Shown: one piece after another, positions 1 through 7,021 of the stretch
Layout: the number at the start of each line of letters is the position of its first letter
Numbering within the stretch: position 1 is the first letter of the stretch
Origin: Bacillota bacterium
GTDB taxonomy: Bacteria > Bacillota > Clostridia > Acetivibrionales > Acetivibrionaceae
NCBI GenBank assembly: GCA_023398495.1
Contig: JAEWSG010000186.1
Coordinates: 1 to 9,075, forward strand
Direction: 5' to 3'
DNA: 9,075 nt
Notes under the pieces: model-generated
Told to the model about the DNA's origin: nothing
Database searches by the model: none
What the model saw: the letters and a program-made list of their open reading frames with translations, nothing else
Translations under genes and position numbers: made by a program

Positions 1-2
1 GT

Positions 3-125
3 GGCAGATATCTTAAGAATTTAACGGTAAAACCGAATGGTAAATTACCAGCCTTTTATTCAGGTCAACATGCGGTCACGAAATGTTGTAGCGGAATGGT
101 CAAAGAGCGTGAGCAACAACAGTAA
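3..125 (+). other. Unidentified open frame at the left edge
   Basis: A frame open from the window edge encodes GRYLKNLTVKPNGKLPAFY and continues to a stop at 123-125. It overlaps the proposed first 30 codons of cas8 in another frame. GC over 61-120 is 50%, against 33% over 121-180 and 23% over 181-240. I do not recognise the peptide; it does not look like a Cas6 C-terminus or a Cst1 N-terminus. It may be the tail of an upstream gene, or chance. Confidence 0.2.
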
Positions 126-1461
126 TAGCTATAAAGCTGCATATAAACTTATAAACAGCCAGTTTGACATTACAAGAGCCGAAAAGGATTTAAATCAGAT
201 AAAAGTTAAAAAAGGTGCAAAATTTGATATTGAAGATGTAAAGGAGGTATTCTCAAAGATAAAAGCAATTATTAGTTATTGTAATGAACCTAACTCAAAA
301 AAATATCTGGCTGGGAAAAACGTAATATATACAATAATTAAAAATGCATGGAATGGTGTGGCATTTTTAAATGCTCAAACAAAGATACCAGATATGTACA
401 TTGATTATAAAGAGTATTTTGCTGATAAAGCCTTAGATTACATTAGACAAGATACATCTAAATTCAAATATGATTGCTTTGTATGTAAGAATAAAATTAA
501 AGATATGAGCAATGATTTGAGTTTCCTAAATATGACGGGTTTTGATACAAGTAGGAAGCCATCACATGTATGGAACTTTGTCAATGATGTAATGGTGTGT
601 CCTGTTTGTAAACTGGTTTATTCGTGTGTTCCAGCGGGTTTTTCATACGTTTATGGTAATGGGATATTTGTTAATGATAATCATAGTGTAAAGAGTGCTA
701 CAGGTATAAATTATAAAATTAAACATGACATTCTTCATAATGATGAATCTAAAGGTATCTTTAATGCTTTTGGAACAATGATAAAAGCTTTGCATGAGAG
801 CATTAACGATAGTGAGAAATATGAGTTAGCAGACATGCAAATAGTACGGTATGAAGATGAAAAATATAGGTTTAATCTTTTGTCAAAAAATGTTCTTAAT
901 GTTTTATATAATTCTAAAGATGAATTAAATAGTTTGATAAAAACTGGTTTTCAAGAAATAAATACGTTTTTTAGGTTGTATGATGAAGTTATGAAAAATC
1001 TGTTGAATAATGAAAATCTTTTTATTCTGATTCATAAAGCCATAGTTATAAAGATATCTAAGCCTCAAGATGCAAAGTATAACGAAAACCATATAAGAAA
1101 CCTGATTAAAATTAATTTGAAATTCATAAAAGGAGTTGGGTGTATGGAAGGGTCAGAAAAGGATATTGTGAAAATATCTAGCAGTTCAGGTTACTATTTA
1201 AGAGAAGCTTACAAAGCCAAGAATTCGGAAAACAAGTTGAATGGAATATCGTATAGGCTTCTGAATTCATTGAAAACAAACAACAAAAACATGTTTATGG
1301 ACACAATACTCAATTGCTACTTATATACAAATAAGCCAGTACCAACCTTTATTACAGAATGCTTAAAAGATGATAATGTTTTTAAAACGATAGGATATGC
1401 TTTTGTTACTGGATTAATAGACGGCAAAAAAAATGAGAATGTAGATGGAGGAGATAAATAA
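37..1461 (+). CDS. cas8b1: Type I-B Cascade large subunit Cas8b1/Cst1 (N-terminus uncertain)
   Basis: Large subunit of the type I-B surveillance complex; in this family it takes part in PAM recognition and Cas3 recruitment. The 474-residue frame carries the CXXC...CXXC signature that defines Cst1: Cys147/Cys150 (YDCFVCKNKI) and Cys188/Cys191 (VMVCPVCKLVYSCVPAGF), a probable zinc site, with the conserved stretch GFDTSRKPSHVWNF between them. The C-terminal 105 residues look helical and probably double as Cas11 (separate entry). The stop overlaps the cas7 start by one base (TAATG). The start is doubtful: ATG 37 has no Shine-Dalgarno sequence, ATG 70 has only a weak AGGT, and stops at 22-24 and 28-30 close the frame upstream. 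From memory, relatives carry about 50 more residues at the N-terminus, so the gene may be truncated, frameshifted or joined to other sequence at the window edge. Family call firm; start not. Confidence 0.88.
   Translation: MVNYQPFIQVNMRSRNVVAEWSKSVSNNSNSYKAAYKLINSQFDITRAEKDLNQIKVKKGAKFDIEDVKEVFSKIKAIISYCNEPNSKKYLAGKNVIYTIIKNAWNGVAFLNAQTKIPDMYIDYKEYFADKALDYIRQDTSKFKYDCFVCKNKIKDMSNDLSFLNMTGFDTSRKPSHVWNFVNDVMVCPVCKLVYSCVPAGFSYVYGNGIFVNDNHSVKSATGINYKIKHDILHNDESKGIFNAFGTMIKALHESINDSEKYELADMQIVRYEDEKYRFNLLSKNVLNVLYNSKDELNSLIKTGFQEINTFFRLYDEVMKNLLNNENLFILIHKAIVIKISKPQDAKYNENHIRNLIKINLKFIKGVGCMEGSEKDIVKISSSSGYYLREAYKAKNSENKLNGISYRLLNSLKTNNKNMFMDTILNCYLYTNKPVPTFITECLKDDNVFKTIGYAFVTGLIDGKKNENVDGGDK
1130..1135 (+). 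promoter_or_regulatory. Internal ribosome binding site for Cas11
   Basis: AAGGAG lies eight bases before the in-frame ATG at 1144, inside cas8. It spans the codons for Lys-Gly-Val. It is the feature that singles out Met370 among the internal methionines of Cas8. Confidence 0.6.
1144..1461 (+). CDS. cas11: Probable Cas11b small subunit from an internal start within cas8
   Basis: Seen: an in-frame ATG at 1144 (Met370 of Cas8) preceded by AAGGAG at 1130-1135, eight bases upstream, which is close to ideal spacing and far better than any site at the annotated cas8 start. The product would be 105 residues, ending at the cas8 stop. It contains the stretches YYLREAYKAKNSENK, ISYRLLNSLKT and MFMDTILNCYLY, which look like amphipathic helices, as expected for a small helical-bundle subunit. 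Known: in types I-B, I-C and I-D the small subunit Cas11 is made by internal translation at the 3' end of the large-subunit gene and packs along the Cas7 backbone. No separate cas11 gene is present here, so this start fills that role. Inferred: translation from this site; the RBS could be fortuitous. Confidence 0.66.
   Translation: MEGSEKDIVKISSSSGYYLREAYKAKNSENKLNGISYRLLNSLKTNNKNMFMDTILNCYLYTNKPVPTFITECLKDDNVFKTIGYAFVTGLIDGKKNENVDGGDK
1447..1453 (+). promoter_or_regulatory. Ribosome binding site of cas7
   Basis: GGAGGAG sits seven bases before ATG 1461, within the last codons of cas8. It fixes the cas7 start rather than the methionine four codons later, and is one of the strongest sites in the operon, fitting a subunit needed in several copies. 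Confidence 0.75.
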
Positions 1462-2342
1462 TGGAAAAATCAATGAAGCCCAAAGGATTAGTACTATCAA
1501 TGATATTTGAAGCGGAAAGTGCTAATTATGGAGAAGGAATTGGAAATGTAGCATCTTTGAAGAAAATGGCGAGAGGAAATGGAGAACAGTATACATATAT
1601 ATCAAGGCAAGCATTAAGGTTTAATATAATTGAACAAATGGGAGAGCCATTAGCAAAAATAGAACCCTGTAAGGATGTTTTACAATTTGCATCTGATGCG
1701 ACTATAGAGGAATATACTGAAATAGATTTGTTTGGGTACATGAAAACTCATACTCAACCCACAAAGACAAGATCGGCAATTGTAAGGTTAAGCAATGCAA
1801 TAGCATTAGAAACATTTAAAGGAGATTTGGACTTTCTTACAAATAAAGGCATGTTTGATAGGTATGAAAAAGCAGACGAAAAAAACAGAGGTATTGCTCA
1901 ATCAGAAATTCATCATTCATATTATAGATATACAATTGTGATTGATCTTGAAAAGATAGGAATAGACAAGAACGATGATATAGAAATAGCAAATAGTGAA
2001 AAGGCTAGAAGAATAAATAATTTGCTAGATACGGTTTCGCTATTATATAGAGATATAAGGGGGAGAAGAGAAGATTTAAAGCCACTATTTGCTATAGGTG
2101 GAGTATATGATGTGAAAAACCCAGTTTTTCAAAATGTTCTTGAAGTTAAAGACAATAAGCTACTAGTTTCAACAATTAAGGGAGTCATGTTTGATTTTAT
2201 TAAAAAGGATACTTATTGTGGACTTATTGAAGGAAAGTTTAGTAATGATAAGGAAATAAAAGAAAGTTTGGATACCGTGTCAATGCCTGATTTCTTCAGT
2301 AATATTAAAGGAAAGGTTAGAGAGTATTATGAAGGCTATTAG
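1461..2342 (+). CDS. cas7: Type I-B Cascade backbone subunit Cas7 (Cst2/DevR family)
   Basis: Backbone subunit that polymerises along the crRNA spacer in the Cascade complex; it has an RRM-like fold in the family. The 293-residue length is normal. The N-terminal segment, with LVLSMIFEAESANYGE at 11-26 followed by a glycine-rich stretch and YISRQALRFNIIEQMGE (46-62), is typical of Cst2/DevR. The segment LFAIGGVYDVKNPVFQNVLE near residues 210-230 also fits the family. The ATG at 1461 is well supported by GGAGGAG at 1447-1453. It overlaps the cas8 stop by one base and the cas5 start by 14 bases, implying translational coupling. No frameshift or missing region is visible. Confidence 0.93.
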   Translation: MEKSMKPKGLVLSMIFEAESANYGEGIGNVASLKKMARGNGEQYTYISRQALRFNIIEQMGEPLAKIEPCKDVLQFASDATIEEYTEIDLFGYMKTHTQPTKTRSAIVRLSNAIALETFKGDLDFLTNKGMFDRYEKADEKNRGIAQSEIHHSYYRYTIVIDLEKIGIDKNDDIEIANSEKARRINNLLDTVSLLYRDIRGRREDLKPLFAIGGVYDVKNPVFQNVLEVKDNKLLVSTIKGVMFDFIKKDTYCGLIEGKFSNDKEIKESLDTVSMPDFFSNIKGKVREYYEGY

Positions 2343-3279
2343 GTTAAAACTTGAACAAGAACTTGTTAATTATAAAATTCCTACAAGTTTTCAGTTAAAA
2401 GAAACTTATCCTCTTCCGCCGTATTCCACTATAAGCGGTATGGTTCATTCCTTATGCAATTTTGAAGAGTATAAATCTATGAAGATTAGTGTGCAGGGAA
2501 GGTATTTATCTAAGGTTAATGATTTGTTTACTAGATATGAGTTTGGAGAAAAATTTGAAGAAAACGACATGAGAAGGAAAAAAAGGTGCAAAATGTGTGG
2601 TAGCCTGACTGATAAAAACTGTAAAAGCTGTACAGTATGCTTTTCAGATGACTTAGAAGTGATTAAAACTACCCGAGGGACTCACGAATTCAAGAAGATT
2701 ACTTTCCCCGGTATAACTAAATATGACAAAATAGGAAGAGAGGCAGAATATTATGGAGAAAGAAAGTTTTCAGAAGTAAAAGAGAATTATATAAGTGTAA
2801 CTAAAGGTGTATCAACCTCAGAACTATTAACTGAAGTAGAACTTTTGATTCATATAATACCTGAAGATCAATCCTTAGTTGAGGATATTGAGAGAGCGTT
2901 TTTGTTTCCTATTGAATTCCCTTCATTAGGAAGGAGGGAGGATCTTGCAGTAATCAAGGAAGTCAAAGCGGTTAATGTCATTAATAAGGTTTTAGAAGAG
3001 GATATTGAACTTGAGAAAAATTATACTGCTTATATTCCTGAAAAAATGCTTGAAAATAAAACAATCAAACTTATTGGAAGTCCTTCAGGGGTTGAACAAA
3101 GAGGGACAAGATACAATATCAATAAGTATTATGAGAAAGTAAATTATGGCACAGAGAAAAGTCCTAAAATATTTAGAAGGTGGGAAAAAGTCCCAGTTGT
3201 ATATTCTTCGAAAATATCTGCAATTGAGGATGGAAGTTTACTTGTTGATGAAGACGAAAACATTGTTTTTGTAATTTGA
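2329..3279 (+). CDS. cas5: Type I-B Cascade subunit Cas5 (Cas5t) with cysteine-rich insertion
   Basis: Cas5 caps the 5' handle of the crRNA and contacts Cas8 and Cas7. The family N-terminus is clear: AIRLKLEQELVNYKIPTSFQ, then LKETYPLPPYSTISGMVHSL (23-42) and ISVQGRYLSKVNDLFTRYEF (53-72). The C-terminal half has ELLTEVELLIHIIPED (165-180) and FPSLGRREDLAVI (197-209). At 316 residues it is longer than the roughly 230-270 I expect. The extra length falls between about residues 75 and 155 and holds Cys87, Cys90, Cys98, Cys101 and Cys104 in a CX2C-X7-CX2CX2C pattern, which looks like a zinc ribbon. The start at 2329 overlaps cas7 by 14 bases; its RBS is weak (AAAGG 2312-2316 or GAGAG 2320-2324), suggesting coupling to cas7 translation. 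The stop is 14 bases before the preferred cas3 ATG. Confidence 0.9.
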   Translation: MKAIRLKLEQELVNYKIPTSFQLKETYPLPPYSTISGMVHSLCNFEEYKSMKISVQGRYLSKVNDLFTRYEFGEKFEENDMRRKKRCKMCGSLTDKNCKSCTVCFSDDLEVIKTTRGTHEFKKITFPGITKYDKIGREAEYYGERKFSEVKENYISVTKGVSTSELLTEVELLIHIIPEDQSLVEDIERAFLFPIEFPSLGRREDLAVIKEVKAVNVINKVLEEDIELEKNYTAYIPEKMLENKTIKLIGSPSGVEQRGTRYNINKYYEKVNYGTEKSPKIFRRWEKVPVVYSSKISAIEDGSLLVDEDENIVFVI

Positions 3280-3283
3280 AAGT

Positions 3284-3290
3284 GAGGGGG
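3284..3290 (+). promoter_or_regulatory. Ribosome binding site of cas3
   Basis: GAGGGGG in the short cas5-cas3 gap. It places the start at ATG 3294 and argues against the TTG at 3276, which would put this site inside the gene. Confidence 0.6.
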
Positions 3291-3293
3291 ACA

Positions 3294-5480
3294 ATGAATA
3301 ATTTTCTTGCAAAATCAAATCCAATAGAAACTATACAGATGCATACAGATAATTTGCTAAAAAATTTAGACTTAATCAAAAACTTTTATCCTAATTTAGA
3401 TATAAGTTGGCAACTCTTAAGAGTTGCCAGTTTATATCATGATTTAGGTAAGATGAATTTAAAGTTTCAAAGTAAAATTGAAGGAAGAAAAAAGTATTCT
3501 GACGAAATAGCCCACAACTTATTAAGCTTGGCGTTCTTGGACAAAAATGAATTGAAAAAACAATTCAGTGACCAGGAAATTGAGATTCTTGCTAATGCAA
3601 TTGCTTACCATCACGAAAGGGGTGATTATGAAGCTTCTAATTACAAAGAGGAAGTAGAAGCACTAAAGATTGAAGCAGCAAACTTTATATATGAAAAAGT
3701 TAATATAACTTCAGTTAAAAAGATTAGTAACAAATATTTTTCAAATAATAGGTTTTACGCTGATTCAGATTACTTTTTCGAATACGTAAAAGTAAAAGGT
3801 TTGCTTAATAAATTAGATTATGCGGCAAGTTCAAATGTTAATGTAGAAGAAAAGAATGACTTTCTTCTTAATAAGCTTGAAGATCTTGATTATCAATGGA
3901 ACGAATTACAAGAGTATATGCTGGCAAATAGCGACAAAAATGTTGTTGTTGTTGCACAAACGGGTATGGGAAAAACTGAAGCTGGCCTATTGTGGATTGG
4001 AGACAATAAAGGTTTTTTTACTTTGCCATTGAAAGCAGCTATAAATGAAATCTATAAAAGAATTACAAAAAATATTGTTGGTATGCAATATAAAGAATCA
4101 ATAGGACTACTACATTCTGATACTTACAGCAAATATATTGAAAACAATTCTGAAGATGAGGACATTGATGAATATTTCAATAAAACTAAACAGCTATCGT
4201 TGCCGGTTACAGTATGTACATTAGATCAAATGTTTGACTTTGTATTTAGATATAAAGGTTTTGAATTGAAACTTGCAACCTTATGTTATTCAAAGATTAT
4301 TATTGATGAAGTACAAATGTATTCGCCGGATTTGCTTGCGTATTTGATTATAGGGATATCATATATAGCAAAAATCGGCGGTAAATTTGCAATTCTCACA
4401 GCTACTTTGCCAGGAATAGTAACGGATCTGTTGAGAGAAGAGCTGAAAGATACCGGAGTTAATTTTGAGCAGCCAAGGCCGTTTATAAAAGATGAATTAG
4501 TTAGACATAGTTTGAAAATTATAAATGAGGCTATAGATACTTCTTTAATTACCGAAAAATATGATAACAACAAAATGTTGGTTATCTGCAATACGGTAAA
4601 AACAGCACAGAGAATCTATGATGAATTGAAAAGCAATCAGGAATTTTGTCATATATGCAAAAACATTAATTTGTTTCACAGCAAATTTATAAAGAAAGAC
4701 AGAAAAGAAAAAGAAGATGAGATAGTCAGGTTTGGTAAAGCAGACTGTGATGAATCTGGAATCTGGATTGCAACACAAGTAGTTGAGGCATCGCTTGACA
4801 TCGATTTTGATCTTCTATTTACTGAATTATCAGACGTAAATGGACTTTTTCAAAGGATGGGAAGATGTTTCAGAAATAGGATATGGGATAAGGACGGTTA
4901 TAATTGTTTTGTATTTGATGGTGGGGATAAAAAATGCAGTGGAGTTGGGAGGTTCATTGATGAACAATTGTTTCAGTTTTCAAAGAGCGAACTTAAATCC
5001 ATTGATGGAGTGATAACCGAATCAAAGAAACAGGCAATCATAGAAAGTGTCTATAGTACAGCAAGATTGTGTGAAACTGATTACTATAAGGAGGTCTTAG
5101 GTAATATAAAATATGTTCAGTCCATAAAGGAATATGAACTTGACAAGAAAGAAGTAAAAAGAAGATTCAGAAATATTGATAAAGTAACAATAATGCCTTC
5201 AATTGTTTACAATACGAATAGAAGCGAAATAGATAATCTCATAGCCCAAATTCAGGTTGAGGAAGATAAAAAAGAGAGAAGAAAATTGATTGATCAATTA
5301 AATGATTTTACACTAGACGTTAACCATTATGAAATTGAAAAGCAGGAATATATAGTACTCAAAATAACGAAATATATGGAAATTCACGTATATGACGGAT
5401 TTGAGTATGACAAGTTTGTTGGACTTAAGCCTAATAAAGATGGAGCAGGAAACCTAGAGGTGAGCAGCAGGATATTGTGA
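3294..5480 (+). CDS. cas3: CRISPR effector nuclease-helicase Cas3 (HD + SF2 helicase)
   Basis: Recruited by Cascade to the R-loop, where it nicks and unwinds target DNA processively. Numbering from ATG 3294 (728 residues). N-terminal HD nuclease: His17 (QMHTDN), His49-Asp50 (LYHDLGK), His74 (IAHN) and His106-His107 (YHHERGD), all metal-ligand candidates present. SF2 helicase: Walker A AQTGMGKTE (221-229), motif II IIIDEVQMY (DEVQ at 338-341, with Gln rather than His at the end), motif III LTATLP (368-373), motif V ATQVVEASLDID (493-504) and motif VI FQRMGRCFR (519-527). No lesion is visible, so it should be active. I chose ATG 3294 over the in-frame TTG 3276 because GAGGGGG at 3284-3290 precedes it and the TTG overlaps the end of cas5. 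A striking 40-base palindrome at 3399-3438 lies in codons 36-49. Confidence 0.96.
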   Translation: MNNFLAKSNPIETIQMHTDNLLKNLDLIKNFYPNLDISWQLLRVASLYHDLGKMNLKFQSKIEGRKKYSDEIAHNLLSLAFLDKNELKKQFSDQEIEILANAIAYHHERGDYEASNYKEEVEALKIEAANFIYEKVNITSVKKISNKYFSNNRFYADSDYFFEYVKVKGLLNKLDYAASSNVNVEEKNDFLLNKLEDLDYQWNELQEYMLANSDKNVVVVAQTGMGKTEAGLLWIGDNKGFFTLPLKAAINEIYKRITKNIVGMQYKESIGLLHSDTYSKYIENNSEDEDIDEYFNKTKQLSLPVTVCTLDQMFDFVFRYKGFELKLATLCYSKIIIDEVQMYSPDLLAYLIIGISYIAKIGGKFAILTATLPGIVTDLLREELKDTGVNFEQPRPFIKDELVRHSLKIINEAIDTSLITEKYDNNKMLVICNTVKTAQRIYDELKSNQEFCHICKNINLFHSKFIKKDRKEKEDEIVRFGKADCDESGIWIATQVVEASLDIDFDLLFTELSDVNGLFQRMGRCFRNRIWDKDGYNCFVFDGGDKKCSGVGRFIDEQLFQFSKSELKSIDGVITESKKQAIIESVYSTARLCETDYYKEVLGNIKYVQSIKEYELDKKEVKRRFRNIDKVTIMPSIVYNTNRSEIDNLIAQIQVEEDKKERRKLIDQLNDFTLDVNHYEIEKQEYIVLKITKYMEIHVYDGFEYDKFVGLKPNKDGAGNLEVSSRIL
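3399..3438 (+). repeat. 40-base near-perfect palindrome inside cas3
   Basis: The centre, 3408-3429, is a perfect 22-base palindrome with half-site TGGCAACTCTT. The symmetry continues outward: GATATAA at 3399-3405 pairs with TTATATC at 3432-3438, interrupted only by two positions (3406/3431 and 3407/3430) that are G-T oppositions, so in RNA every one of the 20 pairs is Watson-Crick or wobble. A hairpin with loop CUUAAG is possible in the mRNA. It encodes Asp36 to Tyr48 plus the first base of the His49 codon, directly before the HD catalytic pair. The reading frame is intact. Confidence 0.85.
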
Positions 5481-5523
5481 AAACAAAGTTAAAAATGTTG
5501 AAAAGAATTACAAGGTGATAGCT

Positions 5524-6051
5524 ATGAGTTTTGATTTTAATGATTATAAAACCCAAGGTGTAAAAGTTAATTACTACTACATATGCAAAAGAAAGCTATG
5601 GCTTTATTCCAAGGGGATAACCATGGAGCACTTAAGTGACAGAGTGCTTAGCGGAAAAGTGCTCCATGAGACTGCATATTCAAGACAAAAATCCAGAGAA
5701 ATTGTGGTAGACGATTTATTAAAACTGGATATTGTGGATGGTGATTTTGTTAGAGAGATAAAGCTAACTAGTAGAATGGCAAACTCAGACAAAATGCAGT
5801 TGTTGTATTACCTTTATTATTTGAGAAAGAAGGGTATTGAGAAAAAAGGTATTTTAAACTATGTTAAAGAAAAGAGACAGGAATTTATAGAATTGAGCAA
5901 AGAGGATGAATTAGAAATTGAAAAAGCACTTGTAGGAATTAAAAGTATATGTAATATGGAAAAGCCTCCTTCGCTTGAAAAAAAGACTATATGCAAAAAA
6001 TGTTCCTATTATGAATTTTGCTACGCAAAGGAGGTAGATATAGATGGGTAG
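5524..6051 (+). CDS. cas4: CRISPR adaptation exonuclease Cas4 (RecB-like, Fe-S cluster)
   Basis: Trims prespacers and sets PAM and orientation together with Cas1-Cas2. The 175-residue protein has the four iron-sulfur cysteines: Cys21 (YICKRKLW) and Cys157, Cys160, Cys166 (CKKCSYYEFC). The RecB-type nuclease site is represented by His48 (GKVLHETAY), an acidic cluster around Asp69/Asp72, Glu78-x-Lys80 (VREIKLTSRM) and Gln92-Leu-Leu-Tyr-Tyr. I take ATG 5524 as the start because AAGGTGAT at 5512-5519 lies just ahead; a GTG at 5515 is in frame but sits within that RBS. The gap after cas3 is 43 bases, the largest between genes here, with no convincing promoter. The stop overlaps the cas1 start by eight bases. 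An inverted repeat (5622-5668) crosses the codons for Met34 to His48. Confidence 0.93.
   Translation: MSFDFNDYKTQGVKVNYYYICKRKLWLYSKGITMEHLSDRVLSGKVLHETAYSRQKSREIVVDDLLKLDIVDGDFVREIKLTSRMANSDKMQLLYYLYYLRKKGIEKKGILNYVKEKRQEFIELSKEDELEIEKALVGIKSICNMEKPPSLEKKTICKKCSYYEFCYAKEVDIDG
5622..5668 (+). repeat. Inverted repeat with 12-base perfect arms inside cas4
   Basis: CATGGAGCACTT at 5622-5633 is exactly complementary to AAGTGCTCCATG at 5657-5668, with a 23-base loop. Two competing structures are nested in it: CACTTAAGTG at 5629-5638 is its own palindrome, and AGCACT at 5627-5632 can instead pair with AGTGCT at 5643-5648. The left arm covers an in-frame ATG (5623, Met34) preceded by AAGGGG at 5611-5616; the right arm covers the codon of active-site His48. 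Confidence 0.8.
6027..6035 (+). promoter_or_regulatory. Strong ribosome binding site of cas1
   Basis: AAAGGAGGT, a full anti-SD match, lies inside the end of cas4 and its AGGAGG core is nine bases from ATG 6044. It fixes the cas1 start and suggests efficient translation of the integrase independent of cas4. Confidence 0.8.
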
Positions 6052-7021
6052 GGAGTATTATATTTTAAACAATGGCAGGCTTAAGAGAAAAGAAAATACC
6101 ATCTATTTTGTAGATAGTGAAGAGTCAAGAAGAGCTCTTCCAATTGAACAAATTGACTGTCTTCATGTATTTGGTGAGGTGGATTTAAATACAAAATTTA
6201 TTAATTACATGTCTGAGTATTCATTAATGCTACATTTCTATAATTATTATGGTTTTTATACTGGTTCATTTTATCCAAGAAAGAGAAATGTATCTGGGTT
6301 TTTAACAGTTAAGCAATCACAACATTATGTTGATAAAGAAAGAAGACTTTATCTGGCAAAGTGTTTTATTGATAGTGCAAAATTTCATATAAAAAGAAAT
6401 CTTAAAAATTATAAAGAAGTTCCGGAAGAAGTGTTTGGGAAACTGGAAAAGGAAATTATAGACAGTGCCAAAGAAATTGACGAACTTATGGGGATAGAAG
6501 GTAGGATAAGGAATATTTACTACAAGTGTTTTAATTTGTTTTTGAGAGATGGGTTTCATATGGATAAAAGAGAGAAACGCCCGCCCATTGATCCTATAAA
6601 TACTTTAATATCATTTGGAAACAGTCTCATGTACACGACTGTGCTTGGACAAATTTACCGTACACAGCTAGATCCTTGTATAAGCTATCTACATGAGCCA
6701 TCAACTAGGCGGTTTTCTCTTAGTTTAGATATAGCAGAAATATTTAAACCGCTAATTGTTGATCCAGTTATTTTTAATCTTGTTAACAACCGGATAATTA
6801 ATAAAGATGATTTTAGTATGAAGGATGGCATTTGTATGTTAAATGATTCAGGTAGACGCAAGTTTATATCTGAGTATGATAATAAACTTGCAGTAACTAT
6901 AAGGCATAGGAAACTCAATAGAAATGTATCTTATAAGGGGTTTATAAGAATCGAGTGTTATAAGCTCATTAAGTATCTGATTGATGACGAAATATATAAA
7001 CCTTTGAAAGCGTGGTGGTAG
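6044..7021 (+). CDS. cas1: CRISPR integrase Cas1 (type I-B)
   Basis: Catalytic subunit of the Cas1-Cas2 integrase that inserts prespacers at the leader-repeat junction. At 325 residues it is of normal length. N-terminal beta domain includes YYILNNGRLKRKENTIYFV and LPIEQIDCLHVFGEV. The helical domain carries the metal-binding triad: Glu152 (MGIEGRIRNIYY), His217 (ISYLHEPSTRRFSL) and Glu232 in SLDIAEIFKPLIVDPVIF, with Asp229 close by. The segment PIDPINTLISFGNSLMY is also characteristic. All catalytic positions are present. It starts eight bases inside cas4 with a strong RBS and ends ten bases inside cas2. The C-terminus ends in KAWW. Confidence 0.97.
   Translation: MGREYYILNNGRLKRKENTIYFVDSEESRRALPIEQIDCLHVFGEVDLNTKFINYMSEYSLMLHFYNYYGFYTGSFYPRKRNVSGFLTVKQSQHYVDKERRLYLAKCFIDSAKFHIKRNLKNYKEVPEEVFGKLEKEIIDSAKEIDELMGIEGRIRNIYYKCFNLFLRDGFHMDKREKRPPIDPINTLISFGNSLMYTTVLGQIYRTQLDPCISYLHEPSTRRFSLSLDIAEIFKPLIVDPVIFNLVNNRIINKDDFSMKDGICMLNDSGRRKFISEYDNKLAVTIRHRKLNRNVSYKGFIRIECYKLIKYLIDDEIYKPLKAWW

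Noticed and set aside
2930..2942. AAGGAGGGAGG inside cas5, a strong Shine-Dalgarno-like string.
   Set aside because: It encodes the conserved LGRRED motif of Cas5 and no in-frame start codon follows at a usable distance.
3276..3293. TTG 3276 as the cas3 start.
   Set aside because: ATG 3294 has GAGGGGG just upstream and avoids overlap with the cas5 stop.
4305..4316. DEVQ instead of DExH in Cas3 motif II as a sign of an inactive helicase.
   Set aside because: Glutamine at this position appears, as far as I recall, in other type I-B Cas3 proteins, and all other helicase motifs are intact.
5089..5096. AAGGAGGT inside cas3, suggesting an internal start.
   Set aside because: No start codon lies within normal spacing; the next ATG is about 20 bases away.
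6129..6140. 12-base palindrome GAAGAGCTCTTC in cas1.
   Set aside because: About two such palindromes are expected by chance in 9 kb, and the symmetry does not extend.
1526..6918. Several minus-strand frames of 62-101 codons inside cas7, cas5/cas3, cas3, cas4 and cas1.
   Set aside because: They lie wholly opposite well-supported genes, have no RBS or recognisable domains, and are expected by chance.
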